Positions 1 through 9,245 of a DNA stretch of 64,000 nucleotides are shown one piece after another. This stretch comes from Erysipelothrix tonsillarum DSM 14972 (GTDB lineage: Bacteria > Bacillota_I > Bacilli_A > Erysipelotrichales > Erysipelotrichaceae), in the NCBI RefSeq assembly GCF_000373785.1, contig NZ_KB892378.1, positions 1 through 64,000 on the forward strand, in the 5' to 3' direction. Position numbers and translations under genes: made by a program. Position 1 is the first letter of the stretch. Each line of letters opens with the position of its first letter. The notes below the pieces were generated by a model. It was not told the origin of the DNA and did not search any database. It saw only the letters and a program-made list of their open reading frames with translations.

Positions 1-145
<145 letters not shown>

Positions 146-273
146 GATTCTTTCTCTTTTTAACTCTGACGAGTTTTGTTTATTTATTTATCCGTATTTC
201 TTTTTGAAATTGACGTTTCCTGTTTAGTTTTCAAAGACCATTTCTTGCACTCGGTTTCCCTTAGCGCTTGTAT

Positions 274-302
274 ATAATATCCCATATAATTGCTTTTGTC
301 AA
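274..302 (-). promoter_or_regulatory. rRNA operon promoter
   Basis: On the minus strand TTGACA (297-302) and TATTAT (274-279) are separated by exactly 17 nt, a near-consensus vegetative promoter facing the 16S gene. The 120-nt leader between them contains CTTTGAAAACT at about 225-240, resembling the boxA-type antitermination sequence of Firmicute rRNA leaders. Confidence 0.9.
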
Positions 303-316
303 ATATTTTAACAAAA

Positions 317-850
317 TTATTTAAATTCTTTTATCGTTAAATATTTATCGAAATATTTATATATTTCTTCTTCTATGAATGGGTAACTACCGTTCTTTAC
401 CTGATTGACCAATCGATCTTTTTCCTCAACTACCGTATTGATAATTTCTTGAGAATAATTCATCGATCGTTGGTGTTCCTCGAACTCGTCTTCATCTAAA
501 AGTATATATTTACCGTCTGGAAAAACTTTCACATCCAAATCATAGTCAATATTTTTTAAGGCTTCTTCATCAAAAACACTTGGTGAAGCCAAATTGCAGT
601 AGTAATAAACCCCTTTGTTGCGAATCATTGAAATAACGTTATACCAACGATCTAAATAATAAAAACAAATAGCGGGTTCTCGTGTAAACCATCGTCTTCC
701 ATCGGACTCAACTACCCAAGTTTTATATGTAATCAGGACTACTTTTTCTTCATCCACATCCAAGACAGTCCCGCTTGACCAAGTTCTGTGTAACGATCCG
801 TCATGTTTAAAACTCTGAATATATATAACTTCCCCGATTTTAGGTAACAT
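317..850 (-). CDS. DUF402 family nucleoside di/triphosphatase-like protein
   Basis: About 177 residues. The sequence follows the DUF402/UPF0374 family (Bacillus YgaC, staphylococcal SA1684): an N-terminal beta domain with SDGRRWFTREPAICFY at roughly 50-65, the YYYCNLASP stretch, and the acidic YDLDVKVFPDGKY...DEDEFE segment. Characterised members hydrolyse nucleoside tri- and diphosphates with a metal ion in the cytoplasm; that activity is inferred here. I chose the ATG at 850 because the upstream AAAGGA touches the other in-frame ATG at 865, whereas it is well spaced from 850, and family members start at this point. It is monocistronic, just upstream of the rRNA promoter. Confidence 0.85.
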   Translation of the reverse strand: MLPKIGEVIYIQSFKHDGSLHRTWSSGTVLDVDEEKVVLITYKTWVVESDGRRWFTREPAICFYYLDRWYNVISMIRNKGVYYYCNLASPSVFDEEALKNIDYDLDVKVFPDGKYILLDEDEFEEHQRSMNYSQEIINTVVEEKDRLVNQVKNGSYPFIEEEIYKYFDKYLTIKEFK

Positions 851-929
851 ATCAACACTTCCCATCCTTTAACATTATACACAATATACGATCAAATTCT
901 ATTGTTAATTCAAATTCAAACGCTCACAC

Positions 930-1451
930 TTAGAAATATTTTACCAACTTTGGCTTTAGGGCTAAAACCAACGCAAAAGAAATGATTGTCGTTGGAATCA
1001 TATAAGCAGCATTATAAGCAAAGATGCCCCAAAAAACATTTCCTTTGTAAAACTCCGAGTAAAACACCAGTCCTGAAATCATATGCATAATAAATCTTAA
1101 ACCATTCGATACAACAACCCCAACCGGCAGTTTTAAATCATACACACTCAAATCCGGAACTAATCCCGCAAGAGCATAGGCCGAATAAGCAAAAATGTAA
1201 TCACAAATAAATTGAAACCAATGTAAAACTGTTGGCGTCTTTATCATGAATTTCAAAAGAAATGATAAGAATGCCACCATAAGAGACTTTTTAAACCCAA
1301 GATGATAACTCGCTAAGATAATTGCAACCACACTCAAAGAAACTGATCCCCCTTGCGGCAGTCTTAAAATATCAAACGTTACCGTGATGTATTCCAAGAC
1401 ACCAAAAACCGCAGAATACATTGCTATTAATACTAAATCTTTCGTTTTCAT
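930..1451 (-). CDS. thiT: thiamine ECF transporter substrate-binding component ThiT
   Basis: 173 residues, almost entirely hydrophobic with about six membrane helices. The loop LPQGGSVSL (31-39), the FICDYIFAYSAYALAGL helix (about 81-97) and the C-terminal H123...W141...Y146-N147 arrangement are the thiamine-pocket landmarks of the ThiT/YuaJ family. It would bind thiamine at the membrane and work with the shared EcfA/EcfA'/EcfT module, which is not in this window. AGAGGAG precedes the ATG. The 80-nt gap upstream is too short for a TPP riboswitch and I see none, so control by thiamine is not evident here. Confidence 0.92.
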   Translation of the reverse strand: MKTKDLVLIAMYSAVFGVLEYITVTFDILRLPQGGSVSLSVVAIILASYHLGFKKSLMVAFLSFLLKFMIKTPTVLHWFQFICDYIFAYSAYALAGLVPDLSVYDLKLPVGVVVSNGLRFIMHMISGLVFYSEFYKGNVFWGIFAYNAAYMIPTTIISFALVLALKPKLVKYF

Positions 1452-1522
1452 TGAATCTCCTCTAATTTAACATCATAATAAATTTTTATTTTTGTTTTAA
1501 TTATATAGTTTATTGTAATAAT

Positions 1523-1549
1523 AAAAAAGAGGTTCATAAAACCTCTTTT
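1523..1549 (-). terminator. rho-independent terminator of the AAC(3)-like gene
   Basis: On the minus strand AAAAGAGGTT and AACCTCTTTT form a 10-bp stem with a five-base loop, followed by more T residues. The hairpin contains the stop codon of the upstream gene. Confidence 0.85.
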
Positions 1550-2235
1550 AAATAATCGATGAAATCACGGTATTTTACCCCGTAGACACGTTGACCATCC
1601 AATTGCTCAGAGAGTAATAGTTTAGAATTAAACACTAAGTCGTGTATCAATGAATAATTGGGAACAATGTCGAGATAAGACACAACCGTTTTATCCTTGA
1701 GACACCCCGTTTTCCGTATTACACGTTGATTGCTGGAAGCATACGCAAATTTAGCTTCAAATAATTCGGTAATATCACCAACAAGAATGAGCGTCGCATT
1801 TAAATCATAAAAATCTGTGAAGACCGAATGTTCTCCATAAGGAAAGTCAATTTCGGTTGGACGCCCAAAATACCTGCTAAACTTTCCTGCTGTTGCAATC
1901 ATCAAACTTGGATGTGTTACATAAATGCATTCTTGCTGAAGCGTCATCAATTGCATCATTTTACCACTCGAAAGCACGAGTCGCTCTTGATTTGATATAT
2001 AAGGAACCATATCTTTAACCAACACATCCGAATTAAACTCACAGTCTCCAAAGACACATACGGTGCCATCTTTCATATGACTTTGAATGCTATCTAAAAT
2101 AATTTTAGAATAGAATGGGTCAAAACCATCACTTTCATGAACGAGCACCAAACCATCTTTCTGAACTTCCAAGCGTTTTAGCAGCTTATCCATTGTAGTT
2201 GCAACATCTTTTGAAGAATACACAAACTTCACCAC
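1534..2235 (-). CDS. divergent aminoglycoside N3-acetyltransferase-like protein
   Basis: 233 residues. The segment HPSLMIATAGKFSRYF (108-123) followed by FPYGEHSVFTDFYDLNATLILVGD (about 131-154) follows the AAC(3)/YokD pattern, in which a His-Pro-Ser block, a pG..Sp. block and a hydrophobic strand line the acetyl-CoA site. The rest of the protein matches the family poorly and the usual RS.HP context upstream is not clear, so antibiotic modification should not be assumed. The start is ambiguous: GTG at 2235 sits almost on the AAAGGTGG ribosome site, while GTG at 2226 has better spacing. It lies downstream of the YutG-like gene on the same strand, possibly cotranscribed. Confidence 0.5.
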   Translation of the reverse strand: MVKFVYSSKDVATTMDKLLKRLEVQKDGLVLVHESDGFDPFYSKIILDSIQSHMKDGTVCVFGDCEFNSDVLVKDMVPYISNQERLVLSSGKMMQLMTLQQECIYVTHPSLMIATAGKFSRYFGRPTEIDFPYGEHSVFTDFYDLNATLILVGDITELFEAKFAYASSNQRVIRKTGCLKDKTVVSYLDIVPNYSLIHDLVFNSKLLLSEQLDGQRVYGVKYRDFIDYLKEVL

Positions 2236-2266
2236 CTTTTCTCTATTTTAGCAAATATACTCTCAA

Positions 2267-2752
2267 CTACATAGCACTCTCTTCATGATGTTGACTATGT
2301 GCTAATTTACTTGCTGCAGCAGCTGCGATTGCACCTACTATATCATCTAAAAAAGTATTACACTGTCCTTGATTATGATCATTTAAGGTTCCGATTATCC
2401 CAGGTTTTACTTTATCAATATATCCGTAATTGGTTAATGCAATTGACCCGTATAAATTACATATACCATACGCCAAAACTTCATCAATTCCATAAAGTCC
2501 CTCATCACGATGAATAATGTCTTCAATGTAACTACCACCGAAATCATCATTCTCAACCGCAATATCAATATTTATCCCTGTAATCAACGCATGTTGAACC
2601 TCGCGTTTATTGAGTACACTGTTTATGATTGCATGAATGTCAATTGACTCGAGATTATCTACATAATCTTTTTGTAAAAAGATTACACATTCTACGATAT
2701 CCTCAATTGTTACACCACGACTCTTTAATAATTCCACACATTTTTCGTACAT
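2267..2752 (-). CDS. phosphatidylglycerophosphatase A family protein (YutG-like)
   Basis: 161 residues. KREVQHALITGI (about 48-59), DEGLYGIDEVL (about 83-93), GSIALTNYGYID and TFLDDIVGAIAAAAASKLAH near the C-terminus match the soluble YutG/PgpA family of Firmicutes. Family annotation is phosphatidylglycerophosphate dephosphorylation; for the soluble Gram-positive branch this activity is less certain. ATG at 2752 is chosen over the in-frame ATG at 2767 because GGGAGGG lies 7 nt upstream of it, between the two. Confidence 0.82.
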   Translation of the reverse strand: MYEKCVELLKSRGVTIEDIVECVIFLQKDYVDNLESIDIHAIINSVLNKREVQHALITGINIDIAVENDDFGGSYIEDIIHRDEGLYGIDEVLAYGICNLYGSIALTNYGYIDKVKPGIIGTLNDHNQGQCNTFLDDIVGAIAAAAASKLAHSQHHEESAM

Positions 2753-2885
2753 ATTAAACCCTCCCATGTTAATTTATTATACATTACTTTCCACAGAAAA
2801 AATAGAAGTGGGGTATTACCCTATTATTTATTTCATTTAAATCGGTCTTGCGTTACAATATAAGGAAGAAATAGGAGGTCATTTT

Positions 2886-4355
2886 ATGACGTACAATGAA
2901 TTACTGGATAAATTAAATAGTTTAAATCTTGCAATTACAACAATGAGCTACGACGCTCTCACAATCGCCCCACGTAGTGGCGCACCCTTTCGTAACAAAG
3001 CTTTGTCGATCTTATCAGGAGAATATTTTAATCTCCTCACCGACCCCAAAACGTATCAAATATTAAAGGATAACGAGAACCATGTGGATCCCATTATCGC
3101 AGAAAGCGCAAAGACACAACTTAGACAACTTGATAAAATAAAAAACATTCCCGCCGATGAGTACGTAGCATTTGATAAATTAAAGTACGATTCTCAACAA
3201 TCTTGGGAAGATGCTCGCGAAAATTGCGACTATAGCCTCTTTAAAAACGACCTCAACAATCTGATTGAAGGTCAACGAAAAATGATTGGATATCGCAATT
3301 CAGATTTAAGCATCTATGAATCATGTTTGGATGACTATGAAGAAGGTCTCCGCCAACAGCACGTTGAAGGTTTTTTCACTACCCTCGAAAACCGTCTCGT
3401 CCCATTTATCGACAAAGTTATCGAAGCTCAAGGACCAAAACCCGAGTTCTTATCCGCTTATGTGTCAGAACACGAACAAGATATGATTTCGACTTTAATT
3501 AAAGATCATATGGGTTACGATGCCTCGTTTGGATATATGGGGTTAGCTGCACACCCATTTAGCAGTACCTTTTCGATTAACGATTCTCGTATCACAACTC
3601 ACTATTATGAAGATAACTTCACTTCCAATATATTTTCAATCATCCACGAGATAGGACATTCCATGTATAACCATCAAGTAAATATTGATTTTGAAGGATA
3701 TCCAATCGCCGACAGTATGAGTATGAGTCTTCACGAATCTCAATCACGTCTAATGGAGAACATGGTTGGTCGAAGTAAAGCTTTCTGGACTCCTCTTTAC
3801 CCTAAACTTCAGGCAATTATCCCCCACGTTTTAGGCGACATTGATCTCGATCACTTTATTCTCGGGATTAATTATGTAGAGAAAGGTTACATTCGTGTTG
3901 AGGCCGATGAATTAACGTATCCTTTACATATTATGGTGCGTTATAACGCCGAAAAAGAAATTTTCGAAAATAATCATTCCGCTGAGGGACTGGATACATT
4001 TTTTGCAGATCAAATGACGCAATTCTTAGGTATCACCCCAACAAACCCAAGCGAAGGTGTTCTACAAGATGTTCATTGGAGTGATGCATCCTTCGGTTAC
4101 TTCCCTACTTATGCACTTGGCACAGCGTATGCTGCACAATTCATGCATAAAATGCGTGAAGATATTGACGTTGATTCTGCTCTTATAAAAGGAGATATGT
4201 CCAGTTTATTTGCTTGGTTGAAAGAGAATATCCATCAGTATGGTGGCATGTATAATACACAGACAATTATTGAAATGGTTACAAACGAAAGTTTTAACCC
4301 TAATTATTACATTGACTACCTCATCGAAAAGTATTCTAAACTTCTAGGCATTTAG
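2886..4355 (+). CDS. M32 family metallocarboxypeptidase (carboxypeptidase Taq type)
   Basis: 489 residues, the usual M32 length. The zinc site HEIGH lies at 254-258 and the M32-specific HESQSR at 283-288 supplies the third ligand region. Downstream segments (NPSEGVLQDVHW, FGYFPTYALGTAYAAQ) are typical of the mostly helical M32 fold. These cytoplasmic enzymes remove C-terminal residues from peptides, probably in peptide turnover. AGGAGGTCATTTT precedes the ATG. It is followed 55 nt later by sodA on the same strand, which appears to have its own promoter. Confidence 0.95.
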   Translation: MTYNELLDKLNSLNLAITTMSYDALTIAPRSGAPFRNKALSILSGEYFNLLTDPKTYQILKDNENHVDPIIAESAKTQLRQLDKIKNIPADEYVAFDKLKYDSQQSWEDARENCDYSLFKNDLNNLIEGQRKMIGYRNSDLSIYESCLDDYEEGLRQQHVEGFFTTLENRLVPFIDKVIEAQGPKPEFLSAYVSEHEQDMISTLIKDHMGYDASFGYMGLAAHPFSSTFSINDSRITTHYYEDNFTSNIFSIIHEIGHSMYNHQVNIDFEGYPIADSMSMSLHESQSRLMENMVGRSKAFWTPLYPKLQAIIPHVLGDIDLDHFILGINYVEKGYIRVEADELTYPLHIMVRYNAEKEIFENNHSAEGLDTFFADQMTQFLGITPTNPSEGVLQDVHWSDASFGYFPTYALGTAYAAQFMHKMREDIDVDSALIKGDMSSLFAWLKENIHQYGGMYNTQTIIEMVTNESFNPNYYIDYLIEKYSKLLGI

Positions 4356-4385
4356 TTAGACCATTTGTTCTTTCTTTGTTACAAT
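4356..4385 (+). promoter_or_regulatory. candidate sodA promoter
   Basis: TTAGAC (4356-4361) and TACAAT (4380-4385) are 18 nt apart and precede sodA by 25 nt. The -35 is imperfect. It starts right after the carboxypeptidase stop. Confidence 0.45.
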
Positions 4386-4410
4386 TCAATTACATAGAGG
4401 AGGACTTACT

Positions 4411-5022
4411 ATGACATATACATTACCTAAACTTTCATATGAATATAATGCTTTAGAACCACAAATCGACGCAAAAACTATGGAAATACATCATAGCAAA
4501 CATCATCAAGCCTATATAACAAATTTGAATGCGGCTCTTGAAAAATATCCAGAGCTCCAAGAAGAATCATTGGAATCCTTAATTCAAAATGTAAATAATG
4601 TTCCTGAAGATATTCGTGGTGCAGTTCGTAACAATGGTGGTGGGCACCTTAACCACACAATGTTCTGGGATTTTCTTTCACCTAATAAAGGTCAAAAACC
4701 AAGCGAAGTATTAATGGATGCAATCATCGCATCATTTGGTTCTTTCGAATCATTTAAAGAACAATTCTCGAACGCTGCTAAAACACGCTTCGGAAGTGGT
4801 TGGGCTTGGTTAGTTATCGCTGATGACAAATCACTCAAAGTGGTTTCTACTCCAAACCAAGATAATCCCTTGACAGATGGTTTGATTCCTATTTTAGGTC
4901 TTGATGTATGGGAACATGCGTATTACTTAAACTACCAAAATCGACGTCCTGATTACATCAACAGTTTCTTCGAAATAATAAACTGGGAAAAAGTAGATCA
5001 GTTGTATTTAGAAAACAAATAA
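4411..5022 (+). CDS. sodA: superoxide dismutase (Mn/Fe family)
   Basis: 203 residues with the full Mn/Fe-SOD pattern: [12 protein letters not shown] with the first metal His at about 27, [11 protein letters not shown] with the second at about 82, and DVWEHAYY near 165-172 giving the Asp and third His. It dismutates superoxide to peroxide and oxygen in the cytoplasm. GAGGAGG is well placed before the [14 protein letters not shown] suggests the manganese type, but metal choice cannot be settled by reading. A bipartite terminator follows. Confidence 0.97.
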   Translation: MTYTLPKLSYEYNALEPQIDAKTMEIHHSKHHQAYITNLNAALEKYPELQEESLESLIQNVNNVPEDIRGAVRNNGGGHLNHTMFWDFLSPNKGQKPSEVLMDAIIASFGSFESFKEQFSNAAKTRFGSGWAWLVIADDKSLKVVSTPNQDNPLTDGLIPILGLDVWEHAYYLNYQNRRPDYINSFFEIINWEKVDQLYLENK

Positions 5023-5024
5023 TC

Positions 5025-5067
5025 AAAAAAAACACCCGACTTAGGCACAATAAGTTTGGTGTTTTTT
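5025..5067 (+). terminator. sodA terminator
   Basis: AAACACC...GGTGTTT with an inner ACTT/AAGT stem, followed by seven T residues. Confidence 0.85.
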
Positions 5068-5107
5068 TGTAGATTAAATACGCGATGAGTTTTGGTTCTC
5101 TATCGAT

Positions 5108-5163
5108 AAAAAAAACTGTAGCCTAGAGATTCTTCATGAATCATTCTAGTGCTACAGTTTTTT
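5108..5163. terminator. bidirectional terminator between sodA and the GNAT gene
   Basis: AAACTGTAGC pairs with GCTACAGTTT, and inner TAGA/TCTA bases extend the stem. The hairpin is flanked by A-run and T-run, so it can act in both directions between convergent genes. It abuts the GNAT stop codon. Confidence 0.85.
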
Positions 5164-5599
5164 AACGATCTAAAATCATTTGTTCATATTTAAGAAATTT
5201 AAAGCCCAATCGTTCATATAGATTTTTAGCACCCTCATTACTTGGTGTCACTTCAAGTCTAAAACGAATGACTTCAGGAAATTGATCCATAAGAATCGAC
5301 AATGCTTGCGTCCCTAAACCTTGACCGCGATACGCTTCTTCTACACTTAATTCTTCAACCCATAATTGCATGCCACCGACCTCAGTCGAAAACATGATTG
5401 AACTCAATAAATAACCACATACATGGCCTTCTTCAATTAGAAACCAACCAAAACAATCGTTTTCCTTGACGATGTGATTAAAATTTCTTTGAAATAGGTC
5501 TAAATCAGGTTCACCAAAACACGCAGGACTTGTTAGAAATTTGGTGGCAAGTTCTGAGTACAATGATAGATCTGAACTCGTAAATGCTCTTAGTTCCAT
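5162..5599 (-). CDS. GNAT family N-acetyltransferase
   Basis: 145 residues covering a single GNAT domain. The acetyl-CoA loop is EEAYRGQGLGTQAL at about 87-100 (R-x-x-G-x-G), followed by LEVTPSNEGAKNLYERLGF, the typical motif B. The acceptor is unknown. AGGAGGAACT precedes the ATG. It is the last gene of a run that includes ileS and the SpoU methyltransferase, 9 nt downstream of the latter, so it is probably cotranscribed. Confidence 0.9.
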   Translation of the reverse strand: MELRAFTSSDLSLYSELATKFLTSPACFGEPDLDLFQRNFNHIVKENDCFGWFLIEEGHVCGYLLSSIMFSTEVGGMQLWVEELSVEEAYRGQGLGTQALSILMDQFPEVIRFRLEVTPSNEGAKNLYERLGFKFLKYEQMILDR

Positions 5600-5608
5600 A
5601 GTTCCTCC

Positions 5609-6316
5609 TTATTTACGAAGCGTGTAGCACACAATTGCAGCAGCAATTGCGACATTTAACGATTCGAATTGTGATGTTTCTATCTTAACAGTGCCGTCAC
5701 AAAGTTGCAATACCAACTCAGAAACACCGCTGCCTTCTGAACCCATAACGACCGCAACCGGGACGGGCTTGATTTCTTGTAAATTATAAGTGTTCTCGCC
5801 TAAGTAACTGGCATACACTGGGACATCCCATTGCTGAAGTTGTTGGATTGCATGATCAAGTGACATACGTATTACCGGAAAGTGGAATATTGAACCTTGC
5901 GTAGCACGAATCACTTTATCATTGAATTCGTCAACACAATCCTCCGATAAAATTACGGCATCGAAACCAAAACTGTATGCAGTTCGTATGATCGTCCCTA
6001 GATTACCAGGATCTTGGACACCATCACAGATTAAGTACCGTTCTTTTTTTTGCAATTCATATTTTGGTTTCGAGATCAACGCAAATTGTGTCGATCCCGA
6101 AATTGTAGTGGATAACTTTTGAGCAATGTGTTCTGTAATTTGGATATCATTGTAGTCTGATAAACCAATTGTTTTTTTTACGATGCCAGCTGTTTGAGCT
6201 TCCTGTATAAGATGCTCACCCTCTACAAGTATTTCAGCATGAGCATCACGATATTTTTTCTTACTTAATTTAGTAAGATGCTTTATCGTATCATTTTGTA
6301 ATGATGTAATATGCAT
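5609..6316 (-). CDS. TrmH/SpoU-family RNA 2'-O-methyltransferase
   Basis: 235 residues. An N-terminal RNA-binding substrate domain (VEGEHLIQEA near 30-40) precedes the SPOUT knot: CDGVQDPGNLGTIIRTAYSFG (motif 1), VMGSEGSGVSE (motif 2) and SLNVAIAAAIVCY (motif 3). It should methylate a ribose in rRNA or tRNA with S-adenosylmethionine; the exact target cannot be read. It begins 2 nt after the ileS stop and has only a weak AAGG ribosome site, suggesting translational coupling to ileS. Confidence 0.93.
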   Translation of the reverse strand: MHITSLQNDTIKHLTKLSKKKYRDAHAEILVEGEHLIQEAQTAGIVKKTIGLSDYNDIQITEHIAQKLSTTISGSTQFALISKPKYELQKKERYLICDGVQDPGNLGTIIRTAYSFGFDAVILSEDCVDEFNDKVIRATQGSIFHFPVIRMSLDHAIQQLQQWDVPVYASYLGENTYNLQEIKPVPVAVVMGSEGSGVSELVLQLCDGTVKIETSQFESLNVAIAAAIVCYTLRK

Positions 6317-6318
6317 AC

Positions 6319-9039
6319 TTAAGCCTTTATAACTTCATGACAACGTGGGCATAATTCATCTTCACCAACTGTATCAACAATATTCCAGCAACGTGGACAC
6401 GTATGACCTTCAACTTTTTGAACCGCGACTTCGAATCCCATTACTTCTGGTAATTTTTCGTCTACAAGTTCAAGTTTGGATACGATAAACCATTGAGCGG
6501 CATGTTTTCCAAGTACATCCTTGACACAATTTGTATTTTCTTCATTGAGATGAAGGCGAACATGACCTTCAAGTGATTTACCAATCACTTTCTCCGAACG
6601 TTTTTCTTCAAGTGCTTTAAATACAGATTCTCTAAGTTTCAACAGCATATTCATCGATGCTTCTTCTTCCGAAGATAAAATTGGATCTACGAGTGAACTA
6701 AATTCCTGTAAATGAATACTTTCATCTTCAGGTCTGAAAACTTTATTTAATTCTTCCGTTGTATGCACTAAAATAGGTGCCATAATGCGTGAATAAATCA
6801 TTAGTGCATGATAAATTACCGTTTGAATTTCTCGTCTTGATCGATCATTTTCTTTTTCAATGTAGAGAATATCTTTTGTGTAATCTAAATAATATGAAGA
6901 CATCATATTGGTGAGTGAACTCACTACAGCAGTTGTAACTTTTTGATAGTCAAATGCTTTATAAGCTTCTTGTGCTTCTTTATTGACACGAATGACTTCA
7001 TTGAGTACGTATCGATTTAATAAAGATAATTCCTCAATTGCAATACCATCTTGTTCGATATCAAAATTTGCTAGGTTTCCATGCATAAAGCGGAAAGTGT
7101 TACGAATTTTGCGATACGCCTCAGACACTTGCTTCAACAGATCTTGTGACATTTTAATATCTGAATGATAATCAACACTTGCAACCCATAGACGCAAGAT
7201 ATCAGCACCTAAGGTTTCAGTAATGGTTTGCGGACTGAGTGCATTCCCTTTGGATTTACTCATCTTTTCACCATCATCATGCATAATAAATCCATGACTG
7301 ACTACTTGTTTATAAGGCGCAAAGCCATATAAAGCTACGGAAATTATTAATGATGAGTTAAACCAACCACGATATTGATCCGATCCTTCAGCATAAACAT
7401 CAACAGGTAATGGTGTCTTACAATGGTTAAGTGCTGCAGTGTGTGAAGACCCTGAATCAAACCATACATCCATAATATCTGTTTCTTTTTTGAAGATACC
7501 ATTTGGTGAATTTGGGTGTTGATAACCTTCCGGCAATAAGTCGATGGCCTCACGTTCAAACCATACATTCGTACCAAATTCTTCAACGAGGTCAGCTACA
7601 TGATCAAAGACATCTTGTTCGATAATAGGTGAACCGTCTTCTGCGTAGAAAATAGGAATTGGAACTCCCCATACACGTTGACGTGAAATACACCAATCAC
7701 CTCGGTCTGCAATCATGTTATGCATACGTTTTTGACCCCATTTGGGAGTCCATTCTACTTTTTCAATCTCATCAAGAACGTTTTGACGTACAGAATCAAT
7801 GGAAGCGAACCACTGTGTTGTTGCACGATAAATAATAGGTTTTTTGGTACGCCAATCATGTGCGTAACTGTGTTTAATCCAACCCATTTTTAAGAGTGCA
7901 CCAAGTTCTTCTAATTTCATCGTGACAGCTTTATTAGCTTCTTCAAAGAACAAACCCGCAAACTCTCCCGTAACCTCTGTTAGAACACCTTGTTCATTCA
8001 CTGGGCTAATTGGCTTGATATCATAAAGGGCGCAAACATTAAAGTCATCAACCCCATGGTCTGGAGCCGTATGGACACAGCCTGTTCCTGCTTCATCTGT
8101 AACGTGTTCTCCATTTAAAACTGGTGATAAACGATCATATAATGGATGCTGAGTTGTAACTCCCTCAATATCGCTTCCTTTAAATCGTTTTAGAATTTCT
8201 TCCGATTCAAGTTCAAGTTCTTTAAGTGCCGATTCCATGAGTGTTTCCATAAACACCATGTTTCCTTTTTCAGTCTTTACCAGAACATAATCCATATTCG
8301 CATTAACAGAGATTGCAAGGTTTGCAGGAATTGTCCATGGCGTCGTTGTCCAGATTACAAGTTTATCGCCCGCATCCAATACACCTTTACCGTCAACAAC
8401 ATCAAAAGCAACAAAGATTGCAGCGTCACGGCGTTCTTTATACTCAATTTCTGCCTCTGCAAGAGCAGATTCACTTGAAGGTGACCAGTATACTGGTTTT
8501 AACCCCTTGTAAATCATCCCTTTCATTGCCATTTCAGCAAAAACTCGGATTTGTGTTGCTTCAAAATCTTTATTGAGTGTCAAATAAGGATTTTTATAAT
8601 CACCAATTTTACCCAATGATTTAAAATCAGCCATTTGAATTGCCACTTGCTCATGAGCATATTTCTCGCAGAGTGCTCTAAATTCATAAACAGGCATTTC
8701 TTTACGATTTACACCTAATTTTTGGATCGCATTTTCAATCGGTAAACCATGTGTATCCCATCCTGGTCTAAATGGCGTTTGATATCCAGCCATAAATTTA
8801 CTGCGCACAATTAAATCTTTTTGAATTCCATTTAATGCATGCCCAATATGGATATTACCATTTGCATACGGAGGGCCATCGTGCACTGTGAATAGGGGTG
8901 CTCCTTCACGTACCTCTTGCATTCTTTCATATAAATTCATTTCATCCCAATCAGCTTGAAGTCCAGGTTCTTTTTTATTAAGATTTCCTCTCATTTCAAA
9001 ATCTGTTTTAGGTAACAATAATGTATCTTTATAGTTCAT
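6319..9039 (-). CDS. ileS: isoleucyl-tRNA synthetase
   Basis: 906 residues. HIGH is at 64-67, EKMSKSKGN lies near residue 590, and the editing domain with TTTPWTIPANL lies between them. The C-terminal zinc finger has Cys 881, 884, 897 and 900 (CPRCW, CPRCH), as in the bacterial class without C-terminal truncation. It charges tRNA-Ile in the cytoplasm. TTAGGAG precedes the ATG. A T-box leader lies immediately upstream, so expression should rise when tRNA-Ile is uncharged. The sepF-divIVA-ileS order is a conserved Firmicute neighbourhood. Confidence 0.98.
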   Translation of the reverse strand: MNYKDTLLLPKTDFEMRGNLNKKEPGLQADWDEMNLYERMQEVREGAPLFTVHDGPPYANGNIHIGHALNGIQKDLIVRSKFMAGYQTPFRPGWDTHGLPIENAIQKLGVNRKEMPVYEFRALCEKYAHEQVAIQMADFKSLGKIGDYKNPYLTLNKDFEATQIRVFAEMAMKGMIYKGLKPVYWSPSSESALAEAEIEYKERRDAAIFVAFDVVDGKGVLDAGDKLVIWTTTPWTIPANLAISVNANMDYVLVKTEKGNMVFMETLMESALKELELESEEILKRFKGSDIEGVTTQHPLYDRLSPVLNGEHVTDEAGTGCVHTAPDHGVDDFNVCALYDIKPISPVNEQGVLTEVTGEFAGLFFEEANKAVTMKLEELGALLKMGWIKHSYAHDWRTKKPIIYRATTQWFASIDSVRQNVLDEIEKVEWTPKWGQKRMHNMIADRGDWCISRQRVWGVPIPIFYAEDGSPIIEQDVFDHVADLVEEFGTNVWFEREAIDLLPEGYQHPNSPNGIFKKETDIMDVWFDSGSSHTAALNHCKTPLPVDVYAEGSDQYRGWFNSSLIISVALYGFAPYKQVVSHGFIMHDDGEKMSKSKGNALSPQTITETLGADILRLWVASVDYHSDIKMSQDLLKQVSEAYRKIRNTFRFMHGNLANFDIEQDGIAIEELSLLNRYVLNEVIRVNKEAQEAYKAFDYQKVTTAVVSSLTNMMSSYYLDYTKDILYIEKENDRSRREIQTVIYHALMIYSRIMAPILVHTTEELNKVFRPEDESIHLQEFSSLVDPILSSEEEASMNMLLKLRESVFKALEEKRSEKVIGKSLEGHVRLHLNEENTNCVKDVLGKHAAQWFIVSKLELVDEKLPEVMGFEVAVQKVEGHTCPRCWNIVDTVGEDELCPRCHEVIKA

Positions 9040-9056
9040 AATTTCGCTCCTAACAT

Positions 9057-9240
9057 ATAAAAAAGACGCCCTAATAAGGGCGTCTGTAACGCGGTACCAC
9101 CTTAAATTTACAGATTTTATCTGTAATCTCTAAACGTTAACGCCGTCATACGTACTTCCTACTGTAATTTCAAAAGTAAGGTTCACAAGGGATACTAGAA
9201 AGAGTTACTACTTGTTTTCACCAACCACAAGCTCTCTGAA
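9057..9240 (-). promoter_or_regulatory. T-box leader of ileS
   Basis: On the minus strand the leader starts with AGAGAGC and GGTTGGTG near 9220-9237 (stem I base), ends with the T-box AAGGTGGTACCGCGT (9089-9103), and then a terminator stem AGACGCCC/GGGCGTCT plus T run (9059-9085). The T-box bases overlap the terminator's competing antiterminator. An AUC triplet at 9191-9193, just before TGAAC, is a plausible isoleucine specifier codon. The leader directly follows the divIVA stop; no convincing promoter separates them, so it may act within a longer transcript. Confidence 0.95.
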
Positions 9241-9245
9241 GTAAT

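Noticed and set aside
1452..1533. TPP riboswitch before thiT
   Set aside because: Only about 80 nt are available, they include another gene's terminator, and no CTGAGA or ACYTGA-type blocks are seen.
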